A stretch of DNA of 5,273 bases from Pseudomonadota bacterium (lineage in GTDB: Bacteria; Myxococcota; Myxococcia; Myxococcales; Myxococcaceae). The stretch covers positions 1 to 5,273 of the forward strand of contig JAFADT010000701.1 of assembly GCA_023424585.1 (NCBI GenBank). Reading direction: 5' to 3'. Each line of letters begins with the position of its first letter. The first letter of the stretch is position 1. Positions 1-5,273 of the stretch are shown here, one piece after another. The notes under the pieces are model-generated. The model did no database searches. It saw nothing but the letters and a program-made list of their open reading frames with translations, and was not told the DNA's origin. Position numbers and translations under genes: made by a program.

Positions 1-1
1 C

Positions 2-763
2 GTCCGCGCCACCGCGGCGGAGCTGGCTCGCGCGGGCACGCTGCTGCTCGACGCGGGCGCCCACTCGCAGGCCCTGGCGCTGGCGGAGGCCTACGTCGCG
101 CGCTTCCCGAAGGAGGCGGAGGCGCACCTGCTCGCCGCGCGCGCCGCCACCGAGCTGCGCATGGGCAAGCGCGCGGAGCGCGCCATCGACGAGGCCACCG
201 CCCTGGCCCCCAAGGACGTCCGCGCGCCCCTGGCCCTGGCCGACCTGCGGGCCCGCCAGGGCGACGTGCCCGGCGCGCTAACCGCGCTCGCGAAGGCCTA
301 CGCGCAGGCGCCTGCTTCCGCGGACGTCGCCCCCCGCTACGGACAGCTCCTGTCCCAGGGCGGCCGGCTGGACGAGGCCGCCACCGTGCTGTCCGCCTGG
401 ACGCGCCAGCACGACGACGCCGAGTCCCTCGCGGAGCTGGGCTTCGTGCGCTTCCGCCAGGAGAAGCTGGACGACGCCGTCAGCCTGCTCAAGCGCGCGC
501 AGCGCAAGGCCCCCACGCTCGCCGTGGCCCACTCGTACCTGGGCGCCGTCCTCTTCCGGCAGGGCGACCTGCGCGGCGCCGAGCGCGAATATCGCGAGGC
601 CGAGCGTCTGGCTCCGGACGATCCCCGCGCCCTCACCGCGCGTTGCCAGCTGCACGCGCACGAAGGCGACACCGCCGGGGTGGAAGAGGTGAAACGTACG
701 CTGGCGGAAAGGTTCCCGGACCGGGCGCTGGCGCTCGCGGCGGAGTGCGGTCCGGGGAACTAG
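2..763 (+). CDS. TPR-repeat protein, 5' end outside window
   Basis: The frame is open from the left edge, so the gene starts upstream; 253 residues are visible and an internal ATG at 161 is not the start. The visible protein is a run of helical repeats with a clear 34-residue period: units begin near visible residues 72, 106, 140 and 174, and the last ones show the TPR pattern (Leu-Gly in helix A, Gly-Asp/Leu turn, Ala-Glu-x-x-Tyr in helix B, then a Pro-ending loop). More degenerate units precede them. TPR arrays are protein-protein interaction scaffolds; the partner cannot be read from the sequence. No signal peptide or membrane segment falls in the visible part, but the N-terminus is missing. 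It lies 8 bp upstream of the lipoprotein esterase and is probably co-transcribed with it. Myxobacteria carry many such TPR proteins, some fused to kinases or lipoprotein signals upstream, so the full architecture is unknown. Confidence 0.88.
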   Translation, partial: VRATAAELARAGTLLLDAGAHSQALALAEAYVARFPKEAEAHLLAARAATELRMGKRAERAIDEATALAPKDVRAPLALADLRARQGDVPGALTALAKAYAQAPASADVAPRYGQLLSQGGRLDEAATVLSAWTRQHDDAESLAELGFVRFRQEKLDDAVSLLKRAQRKAPTLAVAHSYLGAVLFRQGDLRGAEREYREAERLAPDDPRALTARCQLHAHEGDTAGVEEVKRTLAERFPDRALALAAECGPGN

Positions 764-771
764 CTTTGCCC

Positions 772-1782
772 ATGCGCCTTCACCTCCCCGCCCTCGCCGC
801 GTCCAGCCTGCTGCTGACCGCCGCCGCGTGCGGCTCCACGTCCGACGACCCGCAGGGTCCCGGCTCGGAGCTCCCGGGCGCGTCTTCCGGGGACGTGGCC
901 CCGGCGGACCGCACGGCCTGCTCGGGCCTCACCGCGGCGCCCGGCACCTACGACTGGACCGTCGAGCACGGCGGCCACACCCGCGCCTTCCGCGTCCACG
1001 TCCCCACCGGCTACGACGCCACGAAGCCCACGCCCGTCGTCCTCAGCTTCCACGGCTTCGGCTCCAATGAAGAGGAGCAGGAGCAGCTGACCGGGTTCTC
1101 CACGCTGGCGGACGCGGAGGGCTTCATCGCGGTGTACCCGCGCGGCCTCAACTTCCTGGAGATCTACGGCCGGGGCGACGCGGACACGCGGGGCTGGAAC
1201 GGCGAGGCCTGCTGTGGCCCGGCGCAGCTCGCCGACGTGGATGACGTGGGCTTCGTGGACGCGCTGCTCGCGGAGCTGGACGCCCGCGTGTGCACCGACC
1301 CGCGCCGCGTCTTCGCCAACGGCTTCTCCAACGGGGGCTTCTTCTCCTACCGGCTGGCCTGTGAGCGCGCCCAGCGCATCGCCGCGATCGCGCCCGTGTC
1401 GGGCATGGAGGGCCTGACGGACTGCCACCCGTCGCGGCCCGTCCCGGTGCTCCACTTCCACGGCAGCGCGGACCCGACCATCCTCTACGACGGAGGCGAC
1501 AACGTCGCCGGCGGCAAGCGCTACCCGTCCGCGCCGGAGTCCGTGCGCCGCTTCGCGGAGCTGAACGGCTGCACCGGCCCGCAGCAGCAGACGTATCAGC
1601 AGGGCGACAGCACCTGCGTGGCGTATACGGGCTGCCAGCCGGAGAGCGCCACCGCGAGCCTGTGCACCATCACCGGCGGCAAGCACGCGTGGCCCGGCCA
1701 GCCCCTCTACAATGACGGCACGACGGACCTGGACGCGACCCTCCAGATGTGGCGTTTCTTCCAGGCGCGTCCCCGCCCCTGA
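772..1782 (+). CDS. LpqC/PHB-depolymerase-family esterase lipoprotein
   Basis: This is a 336-residue secreted alpha/beta-hydrolase. The N-terminus has a hydrophobic signal segment ending in Ala-Ala-Ala-Cys (Cys20), a plausible lipobox, followed by a Ser/Gly/Pro/Asp-rich linker to about residue 50, so it is probably a membrane-anchored lipoprotein outside the cytoplasm. The catalytic domain carries the His-Gly oxyanion motif (H94-G95), the nucleophile elbow G-F-S-N-G (Ser186), the acidic residue in the HGSADP motif (Asp234) and the His of GGKHAWPG (His305). This matches the LpqC/polyhydroxybutyrate depolymerase and feruloyl-esterase family. Many Cys residues (including a Cys-Cys pair near residue 149) suggest disulfides, consistent with export. 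The substrate is uncertain: polyester, or acyl/feruloyl groups on polysaccharide. ATG 772 is preferred over an in-frame ATG at 643, because the latter would overlap the TPR gene and bury the signal peptide. A GGGGAA sequence at 754-759 could serve as ribosome-binding site. It ends at a TGA immediately before the deacetylase frame. Confidence 0.88.
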   Translation: MRLHLPALAASSLLLTAAACGSTSDDPQGPGSELPGASSGDVAPADRTACSGLTAAPGTYDWTVEHGGHTRAFRVHVPTGYDATKPTPVVLSFHGFGSNEEEQEQLTGFSTLADAEGFIAVYPRGLNFLEIYGRGDADTRGWNGEACCGPAQLADVDDVGFVDALLAELDARVCTDPRRVFANGFSNGGFFSYRLACERAQRIAAIAPVSGMEGLTDCHPSRPVPVLHFHGSADPTILYDGGDNVAGGKRYPSAPESVRRFAELNGCTGPQQQTYQQGDSTCVAYTGCQPESATASLCTITGGKHAWPGQPLYNDGTTDLDATLQMWRFFQARPRP

Positions 1783-1788
1783 AGGAGG
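1782..1788 (+). promoter_or_regulatory. Strong Shine-Dalgarno for the deacetylase gene
   Basis: AAGGAGG is a perfect anti-16S match that begins on the last base of the esterase TGA. A start codon would be expected 5-10 bases downstream, at about 1794-1799, but the in-frame codons there are TCG and CCG. The site argues that the deacetylase is initiated separately, by coupling to the esterase, rather than made by read-through. Confidence 0.6.
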
Positions 1789-2556
1789 CTCGCCTCGCCG
1801 CCCCGCGCCCTCATCATCAACGCCGATGACCTGGGCTACGACCCCGGCATCACCCGGGGCCTCCTCCAGGCGCTGCGCGAGGGCGTCGTCTCCTCCGCGA
1901 CCTTGCTGGTGAACGCGCCGGACTCCGAGGCCGCCGCGAGACAGGCGCGGGGGCTCGCCATCGGGCTGCACCTGAACCTGGACCGGGGCGCGCCCGTGGC
2001 CCCCGGCTTCCCGCGCGAGTGGCGCACCGGGGACGGAGGCCTCGACGGTGCGCGCGTAGCCGCGCTCCCCGCGGACGTGGTGGAGGCGGAGGCGCTCGCG
2101 CAGTTGGAGCGGCTGGAGCGGCTGCTGGGCCAGGCCGCCACGCACCTCGACGTGCACAAGCACCTGCACCGGCATCCTCGCGTCCTGGAGGGAGTGGCGC
2201 GCGTCGCGAGGCGCGCGGGCCTGCCGGTGCGCTCCATCGACGCGGAGATGCGCGGCGCGCTGAGGGCCCGGGGCGTGGCCACGAACGACCACTTCGTGGG
2301 CGAGTCCGGCGAGGCGGCGTACTGGACGCAGGAGCGCTTCGCCGAGGCCGTCGCGTCGCTGCCCGCTGAAGGCGTCACCGAGTGGATGTGTCACCCGGGC
2401 CACCTGCCCGGGCTCGTCACCACCCGCTACGCCGCGCAGCGCGAGGTGGAGCGCGCCACCTTCGTGGACGCCCGAGCGCGCGAGTCCCTGGAACAAGCAG
2501 GGGTGCGCCCCACGGACTTCCGCGTCCTCCACAGGGCAGGGCTCACGCGGGCGTGA
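1783..2556 (+). CDS. YdjC/ChbG-family carbohydrate deacetylase, start codon not identifiable
   Basis: The frame is open from the esterase stop and encodes about 257 residues, close to the roughly 250 of E. coli ChbG. Family motifs appear in order: the N-terminal strand plus NADDLG (metal/catalytic Asp, about 1819-1836), a short region with SSATLLVN, GLHLNL (metal His), THLDVHKHLHRHP (metal and catalytic His cluster, about 2140-2175), and MCHPGH near 2385-2402. The C-terminal RxxE...Phe-Arg-Val-Leu segment is also typical. These are metal-dependent enzymes removing N-acetyl groups from sugars such as chitooligosaccharides; the actual substrate here is unknown. No signal peptide is seen, so a free protein would be cytoplasmic. 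No ATG, GTG or TTG precedes NADDLG; the first is a TTG at 1903, which would delete the catalytic strand and about 40 residues. The true start therefore probably lies between 1789 and 1813 at a non-canonical or altered codon. The gene's 3' end lies in a 63-bp tandem duplication. The family call is firm; the start is not. Confidence 0.8.
   Translation, partial: RRLASPPRALIINADDLGYDPGITRGLLQALREGVVSSATLLVNAPDSEAAARQARGLAIGLHLNLDRGAPVAPGFPREWRTGDGGLDGARVAALPADVVEAEALAQLERLERLLGQAATHLDVHKHLHRHPRVLEGVARVARRAGLPVRSIDAEMRGALRARGVATNDHFVGESGEAAYWTQERFAEAVASLPAEGVTEWMCHPGHLPGLVTTRYAAQREVERATFVDARARESLEQAGVRPTDFRVLHRAGLTRA
2543..2556. repeat. Palindrome with stop codons on both strands, copy 1
   Basis: TCACGCGGGCGTGA is two 6-base arms around GG. 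Read on +, its last three bases are the deacetylase TGA; read on -, its first three form a TGA that is in frame with the kinase gene but lies 21 codons beyond the kinase's present stop. With a 2-base centre and no T-run it is unlikely to fold as a standard terminator by itself. Confidence 0.7.
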
Positions 2557-2605
2557 CGAGCAGGGGTGCGCCCCACGGACTTCCGCATCCTCCACACGGC
2601 AGGGC

Positions 2606-2619
2606 TCACGCGGGCGTGA
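2606..2619. repeat. Palindrome with stop codons on both strands, copy 2
   Basis: This is the same 14-base palindrome in the second tandem unit. Here the - strand TGA (2606-2608) is the functional stop of the kinase, while the + strand TGA (2617-2619) is an unused spare for the deacetylase. Confidence 0.7.
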
Positions 2620-4510
2620 CGACCGGGAGCTCCGACTCCACCGGCGTCAGCGTGCGGTGCTGCTCGCGCGTCAGCACGGTGCGCACGCCCGCGAGCAGCT
2701 CCTCCGCGCGGTACGGCCGGCGGCACAGCGCGGCGTTCTCCTGCGCCCACCACGGCCGCGCATCCCCCGCCAGCAGGATGGGCACCGGCCGCGCGCGCGG
2801 CAGCGTGGCGAACGTCTCCAGGAAGCTGCCCACCGGGGACTGCGTGGCGCTCGTCGACAGCACGATGAGGTCCACCGGCAGGTGCGTCGCCTTGCGCAGC
2901 GCCTCCGCGCCGCTCTGCACCGTGAACACCTCGAAGCCCTCCGCCCGCAGGGTGCGCTCCGCCGCGGCCTCCTGGTGCGCGTCCTCGTCCAGCACCAGCA
3001 CGCGCCGGGGCAGCCTGCGCACCTCGTGCGCGGGCATGCGCGGCAGGCACACGGTGAAGGTGCTGCCGTGCCCCTCCGCGCTCGCCAGGGACAGCGCGCC
3101 GCCGTGGAGCCGGGCGATGGAGTGGCTGATGAACAGCCCCAGCCCCAGCCCGCCGAAGTTGCGGTGCGACACGTTGCGCGCCCGGTAGAAGCGCTGGAAC
3201 ACCAGGGCCTGGTCCGCGCCCGGAATCCCGATGCCGTGGTCCTGCACCTGGATGCGCGCCGACTCCGCCGTGCGCCCCACCCGCACCGAGATGGGCGCCC
3301 CGGCCGGGCTGTACTTGTGCGCGTTCTCCAGCAGGTTCACCAGCACCTGCTCCAGCCGGTCCCTGTCGCCCAGCACCCAGACGCCGTCGTGCGGCACGTC
3401 CACCGTGAAGGGGCGCTCGAAGGCATGGCGGAAGTGGTCCACCACCTCCGCCACCAGCTGGCCCACCTCCAGCGGCGCCGAGTCCAGCGCCAGCCGCCCC
3501 AGCTCCAGGCGGCTCGCGTCCAGCAGGTCCTCCACCAGCCCCGCGAGCCGGTCCACCTGCCGCTTGGACTTGAGCACGCTCGCGAGCGCCACCGGCTGCC
3601 CCGCGGCGATGCGGCGCTCCATGGCGTACAGGCCCAGCTTCAGCGGCGTGAGCGGCGTCTTCAGCTCGTGCGACGCGATGGACATGAACTCCTCGCGCAC
3701 GCGCAGGGCGGCCTGGGCCTCGCGCAGCAGGCGCGCGTTCTCCACCGCCACCGCCAGCTGGCTGGCCGCCGCGCTCCACATCTCCAGCTCGCGCACTGAG
3801 AACGAAGCGCCCTGCTCCTTGTAGATGAGCAGCAGCCCCACCGTGCGGCGCGGCGCGCACAGCGGCACCGCCGCGAACACGGAGCCCACCGCGTCGCCGT
3901 AGCCGCGCTGGATGCCCAGCTGCGGCTGGCGCAGGGCCAGGGCCTGCCGGTACGGGTCCTCCGACGGGTCGAACGCGTCCTGGGGCGCGTCCTGGCCCTC
4001 CAGGTCCGACACCGCCATGCGCTTGAGCGTCGCGTCGTCCTCCTCGTAGAGGAACACCTCCGCGCGCCGCACCTGGGCGCACCGCACCAGCGCCACCACC
4101 GCGGCCGAGCAGACGCGGTCCACCTCCAGCGACTCCCCCACCGCGCGGGCAATCTCCCGCACGGCCTGTGAAAACATGCCCTCGTCGTCCACGCCGGACG
4201 GCTCCACCACCAGCCACGCGCTCGCCGAGCCGTCCGTGTGGGTGGGCTTCACCTGCACACGCACCTGCCGGAGCGCGCGGGTGATGACGTGGCCGGAGTG
4301 GGCCCGCTGCTCGCGGATGGCGCGCTCCAGGGCATCCAGGCTGCGGCCGGGCTCCAGCGCGTCCAGCAGGGTGCTGCCCGGGGTGAGCATCACGCCCGTC
4401 TTGGCCGCGAAGCCCTCCTCGCACCATTGGACGCGCAGATCAGCCCCGACGCGCAGGAGCGCTTGGGGCAGGCACGAGAGGACATCCTCGACGTCGTTGG
4501 GTGGCAGCAT
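2606..4510 (-). CDS. Cytoplasmic PAS-GAF sensor histidine kinase with pseudo-receiver domain
   Basis: This 634-residue protein has no predicted membrane segment. Domains in order: a PAS-like region (about 14-105), a GAF domain (about 113-262), a HisKA dimerization/phospho-acceptor domain with SHELKTPL (His281), and a HATPase with N-box NLLENAHKY (Asn392, Asn396), G1 DHGIG (424-428), F-box (VFQRFYRA) and G2 GGLGLGL (453-459). A C-terminal receiver-like fold spans about 502-613. The kinase core looks catalytically complete. In the receiver-like domain the acidic pair is kept (Asp508, Glu509), but the phospho-Asp position is Ser552, the Thr position is Ala581, and the Lys of the Lys-Pro motif is Arg598, so it should not accept phosphate. 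The N-terminal domains probably sense a cytoplasmic signal and output goes to an unlinked regulator; no response regulator gene lies alongside. ATG 4510 is the only possible start, since an in-frame TAG sits at 4532-4534. No Shine-Dalgarno precedes it (the upstream bases are pyrimidine-rich). Its 3' end converges on the deacetylase gene. Confidence 0.93.
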   Translation of the reverse strand: MLPPNDVEDVLSCLPQALLRVGADLRVQWCEEGFAAKTGVMLTPGSTLLDALEPGRSLDALERAIREQRAHSGHVITRALRQVRVQVKPTHTDGSASAWLVVEPSGVDDEGMFSQAVREIARAVGESLEVDRVCSAAVVALVRCAQVRRAEVFLYEEDDATLKRMAVSDLEGQDAPQDAFDPSEDPYRQALALRQPQLGIQRGYGDAVGSVFAAVPLCAPRRTVGLLLIYKEQGASFSVRELEMWSAAASQLAVAVENARLLREAQAALRVREEFMSIASHELKTPLTPLKLGLYAMERRIAAGQPVALASVLKSKRQVDRLAGLVEDLLDASRLELGRLALDSAPLEVGQLVAEVVDHFRHAFERPFTVDVPHDGVWVLGDRDRLEQVLVNLLENAHKYSPAGAPISVRVGRTAESARIQVQDHGIGIPGADQALVFQRFYRARNVSHRNFGGLGLGLFISHSIARLHGGALSLASAEGHGSTFTVCLPRMPAHEVRRLPRRVLVLDEDAHQEAAAERTLRAEGFEVFTVQSGAEALRKATHLPVDLIVLSTSATQSPVGSFLETFATLPRARPVPILLAGDARPWWAQENAALCRRPYRAEELLAGVRTVLTREQHRTLTPVESELPVVTPA

Positions 4511-4550
4511 GGGAGGGGCGGGACGCGCTCGCTACAGGGGTCGCCGGAGG

Positions 4551-4580
4551 GAGATAGGAATCCCCGAGCATGATCGCCAA
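4551..4580 (-). promoter_or_regulatory. Possible promoter for the kinase gene
   Basis: On the - strand, TTGGCG (4580-4575) and TATCTC (4556-4551) are separated by 18 bases and resemble sigma-70-type -35 and -10 boxes (4/6 and 3/6 matches). Transcription would start about 35 bases before the ATG. The match is weak and could be chance. The 203-bp divergent region 4511-4713 otherwise shows no riboswitch, RNA gene or strong terminator that I can identify. Confidence 0.2.
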
Positions 4581-4678
4581 CCACCCCCGGACGTTCTCCT
4601 GTCCCGGAGGGTCGCGGCACGTTGGAACCCGAACAGAGCCGGCGCAGGGCAGCCGGGGAGGCGACGTCGTGGAGGGCG

Positions 4679-4706
4679 GTGACACGCGCCGAACGTGTGC
4701 TACACG
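4679..4706 (+). promoter_or_regulatory. Candidate extended -10 promoter for queF, possibly leaderless
   Basis: GTGACA (4679-4684, 5/6 match to a -35 box) is followed after 16 bases by TACACG (4701-4706), which is preceded by a TGC extended -10 element at 4698-4700. The predicted transcription start falls about 6-8 bases further on, essentially at the queF ATG (4714), and there is no Shine-Dalgarno between. The -10 also lies in a short inverted repeat, CGTGT-GCT-ACACG (4694-4706), which could be an operator or coincidence. Confidence 0.4.
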
Positions 4707-4713
4707 ACAGCGC

Positions 4714-5079
4714 ATGCCCTCTCAGCCGTCCAAGGAAATCCAGACCTTCCCCAACCCCGCCGCCGATCGCGACTATGAAATCGCCTTCGACGTGCCGGAG
4801 TTCACCTGCCTGTGCCCGCTGACGGGCCAGCCGGACTTCGCGCGCTTCACCATCAAGTACGTGCCGGATCAGCTGTGCGTGGAGCTGAAGAGCCTGAAGC
4901 TCTACATGTGGTCCTACCGCAACGAGGGTGCCTTCCACGAGAAGGTGACCAACACCATCGCGGACGACATCATCAAGGCCATCCAGCCGCGCAAGCTCAC
5001 CGTGGTGGGGGACTTCTTCGTGCGCGGCGGCATCGGGACCATCGTCACCGTCACGCACGAGAAGAAGCCGCGGGCCTGA
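4714..5079 (+). CDS. queF: NADPH-dependent 7-cyano-7-deazaguanine reductase (QueF)
   Basis: This 121-residue protein is the short, single-domain (type I) form of QueF. It reduces the nitrile of preQ0 to the primary amine preQ1 using two NADPH, a cytoplasmic step in making queuosine for the wobble position of GUN-anticodon tRNAs. The motif [10 protein letters not shown] holds the catalytic Cys34, which forms a thioimide with the nitrile, and Asp41 seven residues later. The QueF signature ELKSLKLY (57-64) is followed by YRNEGAFHE with His75 and the substrate-binding Glu76. The Cys-to-Glu spacing of 42 residues equals that of the Bacillus subtilis enzyme. ATG 4714 is chosen because the protein then begins just before the conserved fold; the in-frame ATG at 4570 would add 48 residues of non-family sequence. 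No other queuosine gene is adjacent. It is divergent from the kinase gene and its stop lies 10 bases from that of the converging gene on the - strand. Confidence 0.96.
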   Translation: MPSQPSKEIQTFPNPAADRDYEIAFDVPEFTCLCPLTGQPDFARFTIKYVPDQLCVELKSLKLYMWSYRNEGAFHEKVTNTIADDIIKAIQPRKLTVVGDFFVRGGIGTIVTVTHEKKPRA

Positions 5080-5093
5080 GGCCCCCGGCTCAG
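5076..5093. terminator. Possible bidirectional hairpin between converging genes
   Basis: CTGAG-G-CC, a CCC loop and GGCTCAG can form a 7-bp G/C-rich stem with one bulged G. It contains the queF stop codon in the left arm and the stop codon of the - strand gene in the right arm. There is no T-run on either side, so if it terminates transcription it is not a classical intrinsic terminator. Confidence 0.35.
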
Positions 5094-5273
5094 CGGGTGA
5101 GCTGCTCCAGGAGCGGCGCCCACTGGGACTGGGACAGGTAGAGGCCGGTGCCCGCCGCCGCGATGCCGGCGGTGAGCGCGGCCAGCACCCACTTGCGCCT
5201 GCCCGGCGCGCGCGCGGGCTTCTTCGTGGCGAAGACGTCCAGCACGCCCAGCTCCTGCTGGGTGAGGTGGGCC
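5090..5273 (-). CDS. C-terminal fragment of unrecognised protein with membrane segment
   Basis: Only the last 60 residues of this - strand gene lie in the window; it continues past the right edge. I do not recognise a family. The visible part begins with a polar stretch (HLTQQELGVLDVF), then a basic Lys/Arg/Pro-rich segment (TKKPARAPGRRK), then a hydrophobic helix of about 19 residues (WVLAALTAGIAAAGTGLYL), and finally a short polar tail ending in EQLTR and TGA. Basic residues before the helix and a tail of only about 16 residues suggest a C-terminal membrane anchor with the bulk of the protein in the cytoplasm. Codon use, with G/C at nearly every third position, supports a real gene. It converges on queF with 10 bases between stops. 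Confidence 0.65.
   Translation of the reverse strand, partial: AHLTQQELGVLDVFATKKPARAPGRRKWVLAALTAGIAAAGTGLYLSQSQWAPLLEQLTR

Larger units (their letters stand above)
2497..2622. repeat. 63-bp tandem duplication, two copies
   Basis: Copy 1 is 2497-2559 and copy 2 is 2560-2622, directly abutting. They differ at two positions only (G2524 versus A2587, and G2534 versus C2597), giving 61/63 identity. The unit is a multiple of three. Copy 1 encodes the last 19 residues and the stop of the deacetylase. Copy 2 repeats the same tail after that stop and supplies the last codons and stop of the converging kinase gene. No further copy is seen on either side, and there are no insertion-sequence features. 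Confidence 0.95.

Noticed and set aside
643..771. Upstream ATG extending the esterase by 43 residues
   Set aside because: It overlaps the TPR gene, is Arg/Gly-rich and would place the signal peptide internally. ATG 772 leads directly into a lipoprotein signal.
1813..1815. ATC as a non-canonical start of the deacetylase
   Set aside because: It would give a family-like N-terminus, but it is 24 bases from the Shine-Dalgarno, further than normal spacing. It is kept only as a possibility inside the start-codon finding.
1903..1905. TTG as start of the deacetylase
   Set aside because: It would remove the NADDLG catalytic strand and about 40 conserved residues, and has no ribosome-binding site at the right distance.
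760..2595. 611-residue open frame on the - strand
   Set aside because: It is antisense to the esterase and deacetylase, which have clear family motifs. Its Arg/Gly/Ala/Val-rich composition is that of a GC-rich shadow frame, and its repeated N-terminus merely reflects the 63-bp tandem duplication.
2497..2622. CRISPR array or mobile-element terminal repeat
   Set aside because: There are only two directly abutting copies with no spacers, and the unit is coding sequence of the neighbouring genes, so a simple tandem duplication explains it.
2427..4427. 666-residue open frame on the - strand overlapping the kinase
   Set aside because: It is in a different frame from the kinase, has low-complexity Gly/Ala/Arg sequence with no domain, and the kinase frame carries all conserved motifs.
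4570..4713. Upstream ATG extending QueF by 48 residues
   Set aside because: The added sequence is unlike QueF and would run through the promoter-like region. The short form has the normal family length.
4511..4713. preQ1 riboswitch or small RNA upstream of queF
   Set aside because: No pseudoknot-like preQ1 aptamer, A-rich tail or strong stem was visible; only short chance inverted repeats typical of GC-rich DNA.

Overview
This 5.3-kb window is very GC-rich, with strong G/C bias at third codon positions and long antisense shadow frames. Together with the protein content (a lipoprotein esterase, a soluble PAS/GAF histidine kinase without an adjacent regulator, and a short-form QueF with myxobacterial-type residues), it suggests a myxobacterium of the Myxococcus/Corallococcus type. 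That assignment is inference from gene style; no rRNA or other phylogenetic marker is present.

Layout. On the + strand, the window opens inside a tetratricopeptide-repeat (TPR) protein (2-763). Eight bases later comes a lipoprotein of the LpqC/polyhydroxybutyrate-depolymerase esterase family (772-1782). Directly after it, in the same reading frame and separated only by one TGA codon, is a YdjC/ChbG-type carbohydrate deacetylase (1783-2556). The three look like one tightly packed transcription unit. The converging gene on the - strand (2606-4510) is a cytoplasmic PAS-GAF-HisKA-HATPase sensor kinase with a C-terminal receiver-like domain that has lost its phospho-acceptor. A 203-bp divergent intergenic region separates it from queF on the + strand (4714-5079), a queuosine-pathway enzyme. 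The window closes with the 3' end of a - strand gene (5090-5273) encoding a C-terminal membrane segment.

Points most worth attention. (1) The deacetylase has a complete, well-conserved fold and a perfect AAGGAGG ribosome-binding site, but no ATG, GTG or TTG anywhere between the preceding stop and its first catalytic motif. (2) A 63-bp tandem duplication (61/63 identical) lies exactly over the converging 3' ends of the deacetylase and kinase genes. Each copy holds a 14-bp palindrome carrying a stop codon for both genes, so the duplication appears to have turned an overlapping gene pair into a separated one while keeping both proteins intact. (3) The kinase's receiver-like domain has Ser, Ala and Arg in place of the phospho-Asp, Thr and Lys of true receivers. 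No clearly new multi-gene system, CRISPR array, mobile element or RNA gene was seen.
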